Made by a program: the position numbers and the translations under genes | Source of the DNA: Micromonospora olivasterospora | Lineage (GTDB): Bacteria > Actinomycetota > Actinomycetes > Mycobacteriales > Micromonosporaceae | Length of the DNA stretch: 64,000 bases | NCBI RefSeq assembly: GCF_007830265.1 | Contig: NZ_VLKE01000001.1 | Location: forward strand, 4,464,001-4,528,000 | Direction: 5' to 3' | Part shown: positions 26,788 through 36,040 of the stretch, in pieces | Layout: every line of letters begins with the position of its first letter | Numbering within the stretch: position 1 is the first letter of the stretch | Notes under the pieces: model-generated | What the model saw: the letters and a program-made list of their open reading frames with translations, nothing else | What the model was told of the DNA's origin: nothing | Databases searched by the model: none

Positions 26788-26822
26788 GAGAAGGGCCAGC
26801 TCCGTCGGGGCTGGCCCTTCTC
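26788..26822. terminator. Hairpin terminator
   Basis: GAGAAGGGCCAGC and its exact complement flank nine bases shortly after the solute-binding protein remnant. Survival of this terminator agrees with the remnant having been an intact gene. Confidence 0.7.
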
Positions 26823-26986
26823 CCGTGCGGACCGTCGCTGGCCGCCACCACGCCGACCGGGCGGCGCGGCGACTGCGGCCGGGTCGAAAATGGGTACGCC
26901 TGCGCCGGTTTCTCCGCGCGCCGAAGCGGCGGATGGCAGTGTGGGGCTTCGACGACGTGGCCGGACGGCGGGCGGGTTCAGCGACG

Positions 26987-28192
26987 ATGGCAGGCGGCAC
27001 TGACCTGATCAGAAGGGGTGGAAGCCCGCAGCAGGCGACCTTCCTGGAGCTCTTCTTCGATCTGGCCTTCGTCTTCGTCATCGAGCGGGTCGCGTTGCGG
27101 ATCACCGACCTGCTGGCCCGTCCCGGCATCGCCGAGGGGTGGATCGCCTTCCCGGCGGTGGGCAGGACCCTGCTGCTGCTTCTGCCGCTGACCTGGGTCT
27201 GGACCCTGACGGCTTGGACCACGGCCAGGTTCGACCCACGCCGCCTCCCGGTGCAGGCCGTGGTCATCGTGACCATGTTCGGCATTCTGATCATGTCAGC
27301 CGCGCTGCCCAGCGCGTTCGACGGCGGCGGCCCGGCCTTCGTCGCGGCGTACGTCGGCATTCAGGTCGGCCGGTCCGTCGCCTTCGTCGTCATCCTGCGC
27401 GGACACGATCAGCGGCCGACCTTCGTCCGCGAGCTCGTCTGGTTCACGCTGGCCGGCGTCCTGTGGGTGGCAGGGGCGCTGACCCACGACGGGACCCGGG
27501 TCTGGCTGTGGTTCTCCGCCGCGGCCCTGGACTATCTCGCGGCCAGGTTCGGGTGGCCGGTACCCGGGCTCGGCCGGCTCCGTGTCACCGTGTGGGCGGC
27601 CGCCGGCACGCACCTGGCCGACCGCTACCGGCAGTTCCTCCTCATCGCCCTCGGTGAATCCGTACTGGCGCTCGCGGTTTCCTACACCACGGGCCTGTAC
27701 GACGTGGAATCCACCGCGGCGTTCGTGATCTGCTTCGTCACGACCGTCCTGCTCTGGCGGATCTACTTCTACCGAGCCGGGCAGATCCTCACCGACGCCA
27801 TCGCCGCGTCCAGGAACCCGACCCACCTCGGCCGCGTGGCCGCCTTCACCCACGGAGTCATGGTCCTCGGCATCATCATGACCGCCGTCGGCTACGAACT
27901 CGTCATCCCGCATCCACTCGGCCACACCGAGGACGCCTGGATAGTGGTCATGTTCGGCGGCCCCGCCCTGTTCACCGCCGGGCGTGCCCACTTCGAGTAC
28001 GTGGTGTTCGCCCGGGTCTCCCGCCCCCGGCTGATCGGGATTCTCGTCCTCGCCCTCGCGGCCCCGCTGATGACCCTTCTGCCACCCCTCGCCGTCGCGC
28101 TCACCGTCGCACTGGTCCTGGCCGGGATCGCCGCCGCCGACGCCGCCCGGGCCAGGGGACGCCCGCTGGAAGCCCCGTCGCCACCCCGCTGA
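26987..28192 (+). CDS. Low temperature requirement A (LtrA) family membrane protein
   Basis: A 401-residue protein with about ten transmembrane helices. The family start is visible: QQATFLELFFDLAFVFVIER, the LtrA signature near residue 17. Later family segments include THLADRYRQFLLIALGESVL (residue ~210) and WRIYFYRAGQ. LtrA was first linked to growth of Listeria at low temperature, but its biochemical role is unknown. The ATG at 26987 is used because the open frame upstream crosses a terminator. The 3' end converges on a membrane hydrolase gene 21 bp away. Confidence 0.88.
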   Translation: MAGGTDLIRRGGSPQQATFLELFFDLAFVFVIERVALRITDLLARPGIAEGWIAFPAVGRTLLLLLPLTWVWTLTAWTTARFDPRRLPVQAVVIVTMFGILIMSAALPSAFDGGGPAFVAAYVGIQVGRSVAFVVILRGHDQRPTFVRELVWFTLAGVLWVAGALTHDGTRVWLWFSAAALDYLAARFGWPVPGLGRLRVTVWAAAGTHLADRYRQFLLIALGESVLALAVSYTTGLYDVESTAAFVICFVTTVLLWRIYFYRAGQILTDAIAASRNPTHLGRVAAFTHGVMVLGIIMTAVGYELVIPHPLGHTEDAWIVVMFGGPALFTAGRAHFEYVVFARVSRPRLIGILVLALAAPLMTLLPPLAVALTVALVLAGIAAADAARARGRPLEAPSPPR

Positions 28193-28213
28193 GCGTGCCC
28201 GGGACCGCCGCGG

Positions 28214-29701
28214 TCAGGTCCTGCTGACCGGGCCGCAGAACCGGGTCGGCGTGAAGGGCCGGCCGGGTGCCGCGGCGGGCCGCCACACCGGATTCACCCG
28301 GACCGCCAGGGCGGGCGCATGCCAGGCGTCCCCCAGCCGTTGGAGCAGGCCGAACTCGGGCTGGCGCCGGTTGATGTCGGCACCGGCGAGGAAGTCGATC
28401 AAGTCGGCGTCCGCGGCCGGCTTGCCGATGACCCCGCCGTGGAAGGTCGGCACCTCGACCACCGGGATCCTGATCGGCTGGCCGGGTGGGGCCTCGCCCG
28501 CGGTCACGGTCGGCAGGAAGGCGATCACCCGTACTCCCGGGACGGGGCAGAGCGTCTGGTAGCGGTAGAAGGGGGCGCCCTCCAGTAGCGAGCGGACGAA
28601 CGGCTCGTCGGGCGTGCTGGCCGTCCTGTTGCCGATGTCCGTCACCTGGAACATCAACCGCAGCAGCCAACCGGGGGCCAGCCCCCAGCCGCTGCGGGCG
28701 TCCGGGGGCGGGTAGTACGTGCGTCCGGCGCGGACCAGCGGACTGAACATCGCCAGCGCCCGCACCGGAGAGCCGGGCCGGTCGCGCAGGTAGGTGCGCG
28801 CCACCATTACCCCCTCGCTCTGTGCCACCAGGGCGATCGGCCGGCCGGTCCGCCGGTGCACGGCCTCGACCTGCGCCGCGAGCAGGCGGGAACTGGACTC
28901 CAGTGACCGGTGGGTGGCCTCCGACCGGTACGGCAGCGGGCGGCCACCTGAGTCCAGGCCCAGATACGAGAACCGCTCCACGTTCGGGTCCGCCGCGGGT
29001 CGGCCGTCGTACGCGGAGTTGTGCCCGGCGAGCAGGAGCACCGCGTAGGGCACCTGCGGCGGCAGCGGCTGGTTGAAGATCGGCGGTGTGAAGGTGTTCG
29101 CCTGTTCGCGGGGCTGGGAGAGCGCCTGCACCGTCAGTGGAACGGCCAGGGCCAGCACCGCGACGACCGGCACGACCGGCACCCGCCGCCAGCGTGTCCG
29201 GGTCTGGAGGACGGCGGCCCGCACCGTGCGATTCCACAGCAGGCCGTTGACCGCGCCGGTGACCGCGGTGACGAGTGGCGTCCACGCTTCGGGGGTGCTC
29301 CAGACCAGCCCGCCGGCCACGGTGATCACGACGAAGTTCAGCAGCGCCCAGCCGACCATCTCGGCCGACGGCAGTCCCCGCCACAGGCTCAGACCCACCG
29401 ACATCCGTTGCAGGAAGGGGGCGAGCAGCAGCATCGGGATCAGCGCGGCGAACAGGAACCAGGACAGCGAGACCGCCGACGCGCCGACCGCGTACGCGGC
29501 GAAGGGCAGGACGAGGACCGCGCCGATCGCCGCCACCCCGACGTTACGCAGCACCAGCGTCCGGTACGGCGGCCGTGGCGCGCGAGCGGGCCAGGCCAGG
29601 CTGACTATCGCCGCGCAGAGCACCCCACGCAGTGCGATCAGGACCAGCAGACCGGACCAGAACAGCCACCAGGAGTCGTGGTAGACCAGCAGCCACCGCA
29701 T
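28214..29701 (-). CDS. Integral membrane protein with C-terminal alpha/beta-hydrolase domain
   Basis: A 495-residue protein from the ATG at 29701 (MRWLLVYHDSWWLFWSGLLV). The first ~210 residues have five to six transmembrane helices. The rest is extracytoplasmic in the likely topology and has the alpha/beta hydrolase pattern: AVLLLAGHNSAYDG (oxyanion side), then RPIALVAQSEGVMVARTYL as nucleophile elbow (Q-S-E-G), and VVEVPTFHGGVIGKP with the late His. It probably acts on a lipid or ester at the cell surface, but no specific family is recognised. A strong hairpin lies upstream at 29722-29752. Confidence 0.75.
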   Translation of the reverse strand: MRWLLVYHDSWWLFWSGLLVLIALRGVLCAAIVSLAWPARAPRPPYRTLVLRNVGVAAIGAVLVLPFAAYAVGASAVSLSWFLFAALIPMLLLAPFLQRMSVGLSLWRGLPSAEMVGWALLNFVVITVAGGLVWSTPEAWTPLVTAVTGAVNGLLWNRTVRAAVLQTRTRWRRVPVVPVVAVLALAVPLTVQALSQPREQANTFTPPIFNQPLPPQVPYAVLLLAGHNSAYDGRPAADPNVERFSYLGLDSGGRPLPYRSEATHRSLESSSRLLAAQVEAVHRRTGRPIALVAQSEGVMVARTYLRDRPGSPVRALAMFSPLVRAGRTYYPPPDARSGWGLAPGWLLRLMFQVTDIGNRTASTPDEPFVRSLLEGAPFYRYQTLCPVPGVRVIAFLPTVTAGEAPPGQPIRIPVVEVPTFHGGVIGKPAADADLIDFLAGADINRRQPEFGLLQRLGDAWHAPALAVRVNPVWRPAAAPGRPFTPTRFCGPVSRT

Positions 29702-29721
29702 GTCGTGGTAGGCAGCCGGCA

Positions 29722-29752
29722 CCGCCCCGCCCCGCTGGTCGGGGCGGGGCGG
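29722..29752. terminator. Hairpin between membrane hydrolase and glycosidase remnant
   Basis: CCGCCCCGCCCCG, a 5-base loop and the complement, directly after the stop of the remnant on the same strand and before the hydrolase gene. Confidence 0.65.
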
Positions 29753-29760
29753 ATACCTGC

Positions 29761-30150
29761 TCAGACGCGGGTGATGCGGATCGCGTCGGCGACGACGTAC
29801 CCGGTACCGCTGGTCCACCGGCTCACGCCCACCTTGTCGCCGTCGCCGGCGGCCAGCGTGAACACGCCGAGGGACACCCACCGGCCGCCGTTGACGCGCT
29901 GGTTCACCGGAGGAGCCGCTGGAGTACATGCCGGAGAGGTAGCCGAGCGCGTGCAGTCGTTCGGTCCAGCCGGAGAGGTACGAGAGCACGGCGGCCTTGC
30001 AGGACTCGCTCGACGGGTAGTGCTCGATGTCGTTGTAGAGCCCGCTCCCGGCGGGGATGCCCAGCGCCTGGGCGGCGCTCACCGCGCTGGTGGCCCGGGT
30101 TGCGCCCTGGCTCCTGGCGGTGGCCAGCCGGGACCGCCCCGGCCGGACCC
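29761..30150 (-). pseudogene. DUF1906 (glycoside hydrolase-like) protein remnant with golvesin-type C-terminal piece
   Basis: One frame encodes AAQALGIPAGSGLYNDIEHY and SCKAAVLSYLSGWTERLHAL with LGYLSGMYSS, the middle of the DUF1906/Rv2525c-like TIM barrel. After a jump of frame the 3' end reads QRVNGGRWVSLGVFTLAAGD and TGYVVADAIRITRV up to the stop at 29761. That is a beta-sandwich tail like golvesin or xanthan-lyase C-termini. The N-terminal secretion signal, the first barrel strands and the join between domains are absent. The upstream stretch to 30482 is open on several frames but holds no recognisable gene. Confidence 0.65.
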
Positions 30151-30482
30151 GCTGTCGGGCGCGGTCAGCAGATCCGCGGCGCCGGGTCGCACGACCGGAT
30201 CGTTCCGGTCCGCAGGGGTCGCTGCGGTCGCAGTCCCGGCCCAGGTCCGACAGCGCCCGCCACACCGGTCGCGCCGATGGGTCCTGCCATCCGTTCCACA
30301 AGACGTCCTCTCCTCGAAGCCCCTCCGGGCCGCCACCACGATCCACTTCCCGCTGTCCCGACGGCAACGGGCAGGTGTCCCGACCTGGCCGGGATTCGTC
30401 CCGGGACATCGGCCGGGTCGGCGGGGCGCTCGCGCCGGCTGCTCGTCCGGCGTGGGTCGACCCCGCGTACCCCAGACCGGCG

Positions 30483-30929
30483 TCACCGGGGCGCGACGGC
30501 ACCCGTCGCCCGCGGCGCGGCGTCGTCGCGTACCCGTCGGGTGTCGAGCCCCGCCGCGACGGCGCGCGACAGTCCGAACAGGCCGGCGGCCATGAGCACG
30601 CTTACCGCGAGCTTCGGCGCGGCGCTGGCCGAGAGGAGGTCGAGGACCTGACCGGCGGCCAGCGCGAGCGGCACCCAGACCGGCACCAGACGGGCCCGCC
30701 ACGCGCCGAAGGCCAGCACCAGCAGGCCGACCAGCCAGCCCAGGATCCAGAATGCGAACGACGCGATGACCATCGGATCGCGATCGAGCGCGTCGACGAC
30801 CGGCCGCACCGCCCCCGGCTCGACGCCCGCCGCCGCGAGCGCGCCGAAGAACGCGTTGTAGTGCCACAGGTGGACCGTGGCGCGGTAGAGCGCGGGCACG
30901 ACGAGGAACCCGCCGATCGTGGCGACCAC
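30483..30929 (-). CDS. Hypothetical membrane protein, possibly truncated
   Basis: About 148 residues from a GTG at 30929. There are four hydrophobic helices: VATIGGFLVVPALYRATVHL, a second near residue 55 (VIASFAFWILGWLVGLLVLA), a third near 85 and a fourth (LAVSVLMAAGLFGLSRAVAA). A disordered basic tail ends it. The first helix begins immediately at the start, with no N-terminal cytosolic segment, and the frame stays open further upstream, so the start is uncertain. No family recognised. It diverges from the next small membrane-protein gene. Confidence 0.55.
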   Translation of the reverse strand: MVATIGGFLVVPALYRATVHLWHYNAFFGALAAAGVEPGAVRPVVDALDRDPMVIASFAFWILGWLVGLLVLAFGAWRARLVPVWVPLALAAGQVLDLLSASAAPKLAVSVLMAAGLFGLSRAVAAGLDTRRVRDDAAPRATGAVAPR

Positions 30930-30982
30930 CGGCCGGCGCCGGCCGAGCGCGCGGCGGGCTGTCTATGTTGGACGGAGCAAGC

Positions 30983-31607
30983 ATGGCCCTGCGTCGGTCG
31001 AAGCGTCGTCCCCCGCCACAGCGACAGCAGTCCCGCTCCCGGAAGCCCGCCCAGGGACGGTGGTGGCAGGGCTGGGGGGTCAAGGCGGCCGTCATCTCCG
31101 CGCTCGTCCCGCTCGTGATCGGCGCCGTGTGGGCGCAGGGCGTCGGATGGGTGCGCGCCTGGTCCGCCGCGGGCCCGTTTCGGACGCGCAGGCCGCCGGC
31201 ACCGCCACGCCGCCGACCGAGCCGGCGGTGATCACCGCGCCCGTGCGGCGCACCGGGACGCTGGTCATGGCCGACTACACGGCGTACGACCTGGACTCGA
31301 CGGCCGCCAACTGGAGCCCGACCAAGGACGACTGGGGGCCCACCCGCGACGTCGGCTACGCCTCGTGGTGGCCGGATGCCAGCAACGACGCCCTGGTCAG
31401 CCGCGAGGACCCGAGGTATGCGGCCTCGCTGCCGGGCGACGGCCCCTGGCAGCGCGCCGACTGTGTCCGTGCCGAGTACGGGAGGCCGTCCGCGCGCCCG
31501 GTCGGGGACCGGCTCCTGGAGGGGCGCGGGATCTGCGTCGCGCGCTGCTCGTGGTGACCAGGTCGGTCCAGGGGCAGTTGACCGTCCGGGTCACCGTCTG
31601 GGAGTGA
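30983..31607 (+). CDS. Hypothetical single-pass membrane protein (two frameshifts)
   Basis: GGAG precedes the ATG at 30983 (MALRRSKRRPPPQRQQSRSR). A basic N-terminus and one helix (VKAAVISALVPLVIGAVWAQ) are followed by a frame change near 31180. The continuation is AAGTATPPTEPAVITAPVRR, TLVMADYTAYDLDSTAANWS and ARPVGDRLLEGRGICVA. A second change near 31540 leads to LLVVTRSVQGQLTVRVTVWE at 31607. Joined, it is a ~205-residue protein with an external soluble domain. The frameshifts lie in G/C runs and may be sequencing errors. No family is recognised. Confidence 0.5.
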
Positions 31608-31644
31608 TGCCCGGGCCCGGGACGCCCCCCGATAGCTTCGCCGT

Positions 31645-32643
31645 ATGGAGCACATGCTGGTCACCGGCGGTGCCGGGTTCGTCGGCGCCAACTTCGTCCG
31701 CCGCGCGCTGGCCACCCGGCCCGGTCAGCGGCTGACCGTCCTCGACGCGCTCACCTACGCCGGGAGCCGGGCCAGCCTCGCGGAGGTCGCCGACCGGATC
31801 ACGTTCGTCCAGGGCGACGTCCGCGACGCGGACCTGGTCGACGCTCTGGTCTCCGACTGCGACACCGTGGTCCACTTCGCGGCCGAGTCGCACGTGGACA
31901 ACTCGCTGCGCGATCCCGCCCCGTTCCTGCGCGCCAACGTGGAGGGCACCTTCGTGCTGCTGGAGGCGGTCCGCCGGCACGACCGGCGGCTGCACCACGT
32001 GTCCACGGACGAGGTGTTCGGCAGCCTCCCGTTGCACGGCGGGGGCCTGTTCACCGAGGAGAGCCGGTACGACCCGTCGAGCCCGTACGCGGCCACGAAG
32101 GCCGCCTCGGACCTGCTGGTCCGGGCCTGGGCCCGGTCGTACGGGGTGCGGGCGACGCTGTCGAACTGCGCCAACAACTACGGGCCGTACCAGAACGTGG
32201 AGAAGTTCCTGCCCCGGCAGATCACCAACGTCCTGCGCGGGCAGCGGCCGAAGCTCTACGGCAGCGGGGAGAACGTGCGGGAGTGGACGCACGTCGACGA
32301 CCACAACGACGCGGTCCTGCTGATCCTCGAGGCGGGGACGGTCGGGGAGACGTACCTGATCGGCTCCGGCGCCCAGTGGAGCAACCGCGACCTGCTGGAG
32401 CTGGCCCTGTCGCTGCTCGGCCGGCCGCCCGGCGAGTTCGACAGCGTGCCGGACCGGCCGGCCCACGACCTCCGCTACGCCTGCGACAGCTCCCGGCTCC
32501 GGAAGGAGTTGGGCTGGCGCCCCCGCTACCCGGACCTGCCCGAGGGGCTGGCGGGGACCATCGACTGGTACCGGGCCAACGAGTGGTGGTGGGGGCCGCA
32601 GAAGGCCGAGACGGAGGCCCGCTACGCCGCCCTCGGTCGGTAG
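31645..32643 (+). CDS. rmlB: dTDP-glucose 4,6-dehydratase
   Basis: A 332-residue extended SDR enzyme that converts dTDP-glucose to dTDP-4-keto-6-deoxyglucose, the branch point to deoxysugars. Cofactor motif: LVTGGAGFVGANFVRRAL. Catalytic features: HVSTDEVFGSLP (Thr-Asp-Glu triad), YAATKAASDLLVRAWARSYG (Tyr-x3-Lys) and SNCANNYGPYQNVEKFLPR. REWTHVDDH and YLIGSGAQWSN complete the family pattern. TAGCTT six bases before the ATG suggests a leaderless transcript. No other deoxysugar genes are adjacent, so it could serve cell-wall rhamnose or a natural product lost from this locus. Confidence 0.93.
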   Translation: MEHMLVTGGAGFVGANFVRRALATRPGQRLTVLDALTYAGSRASLAEVADRITFVQGDVRDADLVDALVSDCDTVVHFAAESHVDNSLRDPAPFLRANVEGTFVLLEAVRRHDRRLHHVSTDEVFGSLPLHGGGLFTEESRYDPSSPYAATKAASDLLVRAWARSYGVRATLSNCANNYGPYQNVEKFLPRQITNVLRGQRPKLYGSGENVREWTHVDDHNDAVLLILEAGTVGETYLIGSGAQWSNRDLLELALSLLGRPPGEFDSVPDRPAHDLRYACDSSRLRKELGWRPRYPDLPEGLAGTIDWYRANEWWWGPQKAETEARYAALGR

Positions 32644-32706
32644 CCTGCGCGGCGGGCCGTATCGCCTACCGTATGTTGTACGCTAGCCTCCTCGGGAGGG
32701 AGTCAC

Positions 32707-33218
<512 letters not shown>

Positions 33219-33250
33219 GCCGGCGGACGACGAGTGAATCCGGAGGCACC

Positions 33251-36040
33251 GTGCGACTAGAGCCGTTCGCGGCCGTCTTCCTCCCCGCCGATCCGCCCCG
33301 CAGCGGCACGGTCGGCCTCTACGACCGGTCCGGGGCGACGCTGCCGGAACAGTTGGACGGACTGGGCGAGCGCGGCGAACTGGAGCTGGCCCTGCCCGGC
33401 GACGGGGCGGTGAGGCTGCGGGCGGTCCCGGCCTGCGCCGTCCCGGTCGGCGACGCGGTCCGCCGTCTCGTCGCGCTGGCCGACGCCGACTCCGTGGACC
33501 CGGCCGCCGCGTTCTGGTCGGCGGTGGCGGTCACCGGGCTGCACCTCGTCGCCCGGGGGCGGCTCCTGCCCGGGGTCTCCCCGGGCGGGTACGACGCCTG
33601 GCGGGCGGGCCCGTTCGACGCCGCCGACGTGGAGCGCGTCCGGGCCCTGGCCGCGGCGATGCCGGCCGAGGCCCGCGCGGTACCGGTCGACCCGGGCGCC
33701 GGGCGGCTGGTGCTGCCCGACCCGGAGGCGCTGGTCCGCGCCTTCCTCGACGCGGTGGCCGACACGCTGCCGCGCACCCCGGCGGCGACCTGGCTGACCG
33801 GCGACGCCCGGTTCACCGGCCTGGCACCCGAGCCGGCGGAGGAACTGCGCGACTGGGCCGCGGCGGTCTCCGCCGGGGTCGACACGGGCCTGCGCGTGGC
33901 GCTGCGGCTGGAGGGCCGGGGCGACCTCGACACCACCCCGCTCACCGCCGTGGTACGGCTGCGCAGCCTCGCCGATCCCACGGTGGTCAGCGACGCGGCG
34001 GCGCTGTGGGAGGGCGACGAGCACGGCCTCGGCGAGGGGGCCACGTTCGAGGCGATGCTCGCCGTGCGGCGGGCCGCCGCCGTGTGGCCGCCGCTGGAGC
34101 GGCTGCTCGACGTGGCCGCACCCGTCGAGCTTGAGCTGCTCGACGAGGACCTGGCCGACCTGCTCGGTGGCGCCGAGCGCCGGCTGGCCGACGCCGGCAT
34201 CGAGTTCGAGTGGCCGTCGCGGCTTTCGCGTGAGCTGACCGCCCGGGTGCTGGTCGGCTCGCCGCCCGAGCGGCCCGCGGCGGTGGCGGAGTTCTTCCGC
34301 TCGGCCGCGCCGATGCCGCTGAGCTGGCAGCTCACCCTGGCCGGCGAACCGCTGACCGACGCGGAGACGGAGCTGGTCGCGAAGTCCCGACCGATCGTCC
34401 GGCTGGGGGAGCGGTGGGTGGCGGTCGAGCCGGAGCTGGCCCGCAAGGCCCGCGAGCGGCAGCTCGCGCCGTTGCCGGCGTACGACGCGCTGGCCGCGAC
34501 GCTGATCGCGAGCGTCGAGGTCGAGGGCGAGCGGGTCGAGGTGGTGGCCGACGGCTGGCTGGGCGCGCTGCGCGAGCGGGTCGCCGAGCCCGACGGCGGC
34601 CCGGAGCCGCTGGCGGCGCCGGCCGCGCTGCGCGGCACCCTGCGCGAGTACCAGCTGCGCGGGCTGCGCTGGCTGGAGCGGATGACCGCGCTCGGCTTCG
34701 GCGGCTGCCTCGCCGACGACATGGGCCTCGGCAAGACGGTCACCGTCGTCGCGCTGCACCTGCGCCGCCAGCTCGACCCGGCGACCGCGGGCACCACCCT
34801 GGTCGTCTGCCCCGCGTCCGTGCTCGGCAACTGGGAGCGGGAGATCGCCCGGTTCGCCCCCGGCACGCCGGTCCGCCGGTACCACGGCACGGCCCGCTCG
34901 CTGGACGGGGCGGCCGGCGGGTTCGTGCTGACCAGCTACGGCACCATGCGCGTCGACGCCGGCACCCTGGCCGCCCACCCGTGGGGGATGGTCGTCGCCG
35001 ACGAGGCGCAGTACGTCAAGAACCGGCTCAGCGGCACCGCGAGGGCACTGCGCGACATCCCGGCCCGGGCGCGGGTGGCGCTCACCGGCACCCCCGTGGA
35101 GAACAACCTCTCCGAGCTGTGGGCGATCCTCGACTGGACCACCCCCGGCCTGCTCGACCGGGTCGGGGCCTTCCGGGCGAGGTGGGCCCGGCCGATCGAG
35201 GTGGACCGGGATTCGGCCGCCGTGGACCGGCTGTCCCGGCTGGTCCGCCCGTTCCTGCTGCGGCGCCGGAAGTCGGACCCGGGCATCGCCCCCGAGCTGC
35301 CGCCGAAGACCGTCACCGACCACCTCGTGTCGCTGACGGGCGAGCAGGTTACCCTCTACCGGCAGGTGGTCGGCGAGGTGATGGCCGAAATCCGGGCCGG
35401 CGGCGCCGGTATCGCCCGGCGCGGGCTGGTGCTCAAGCTGCTGGTCGGCCTCAAGCAGGTCTGCAACCACCCGGCGCACTACCTCGGGGAGTCGACCGGC
35501 CGGCTGGCCGGCCGGTCGGAGAAGCTCCAGCTCCTCGACGACCTGCTGGCGACGATCCTCGCCGAGGGCGGCGCCGCGCTGGTCTTCACCCAGTACGTCC
35601 GGATGGCGCGGCTGCTCCAGCGGCACCTGGCCGAGCGGGGTGTGCCGGCCCAGCTGCTGCACGGCGGCACGCCCGTGGCCCAGCGCGAGGAGATGGTGCG
35701 CCGGTTCCAGGCCGGCGAGGTGCCCGTCTTCCTGCTCTCGCTCAGGGCGGCCGGCACCGGCCTCAACCTGACCCGGGCCGATCACGTCGTCCACTACGAC
35801 CGGTGGTGGAACCCGGCGGTGGAGGAGCAGGCCACCGACCGCGCGTACCGGATCGGGCAGACCAGGCCGGTGCAGGTGCACCGGCTGATCGCCCAGGGCA
35901 CCCTGGAGGACCGGATCGCCGCCCTGCTGGAGGCGAAGCGGGAGCTGGCCGACGCGCTGCTGACCGGTGGCGAGACCGCGCTGACCGAACTGTCCGACGC
36001 CGAGCTGCTGCGGCTCGTGCGGCTGGACGACGAGGCATGA
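33251..36040 (+). CDS. SNF2/Rad54-like helicase (DEAD/DEAH, HepA type)
   Basis: A 929-residue protein from the GTG at 33251 (GGAGG upstream). The N-terminal ~440 residues are an actinobacterial accessory region (DUF3670-like in position). The ATPase core is complete: LREYQLRGLRWLERM, CLADDMGLGKTVTVVALH (Walker A), MVVADEAQYVKN (DEAQ box), LTGTPVENNLSELWAI, VFTQYVRMARLLQRHL, then LLSLRAAGTGLNLTRAD and QATDRAYRIGQTRPV (motif VI). It translocates on duplex DNA. The SWIM zinc-finger gene starts within its stop codon (ATGA). That pairing is conserved in many bacteria and suggests a DNA repair or remodelling complex. Confidence 0.93.
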   Translation: MRLEPFAAVFLPADPPRSGTVGLYDRSGATLPEQLDGLGERGELELALPGDGAVRLRAVPACAVPVGDAVRRLVALADADSVDPAAAFWSAVAVTGLHLVARGRLLPGVSPGGYDAWRAGPFDAADVERVRALAAAMPAEARAVPVDPGAGRLVLPDPEALVRAFLDAVADTLPRTPAATWLTGDARFTGLAPEPAEELRDWAAAVSAGVDTGLRVALRLEGRGDLDTTPLTAVVRLRSLADPTVVSDAAALWEGDEHGLGEGATFEAMLAVRRAAAVWPPLERLLDVAAPVELELLDEDLADLLGGAERRLADAGIEFEWPSRLSRELTARVLVGSPPERPAAVAEFFRSAAPMPLSWQLTLAGEPLTDAETELVAKSRPIVRLGERWVAVEPELARKARERQLAPLPAYDALAATLIASVEVEGERVEVVADGWLGALRERVAEPDGGPEPLAAPAALRGTLREYQLRGLRWLERMTALGFGGCLADDMGLGKTVTVVALHLRRQLDPATAGTTLVVCPASVLGNWEREIARFAPGTPVRRYHGTARSLDGAAGGFVLTSYGTMRVDAGTLAAHPWGMVVADEAQYVKNRLSGTARALRDIPARARVALTGTPVENNLSELWAILDWTTPGLLDRVGAFRARWARPIEVDRDSAAVDRLSRLVRPFLLRRRKSDPGIAPELPPKTVTDHLVSLTGEQVTLYRQVVGEVMAEIRAGGAGIARRGLVLKLLVGLKQVCNHPAHYLGESTGRLAGRSEKLQLLDDLLATILAEGGAALVFTQYVRMARLLQRHLAERGVPAQLLHGGTPVAQREEMVRRFQAGEVPVFLLSLRAAGTGLNLTRADHVVHYDRWWNPAVEEQATDRAYRIGQTRPVQVHRLIAQGTLEDRIAALLEAKRELADALLTGGETALTELSDAELLRLVRLDDEA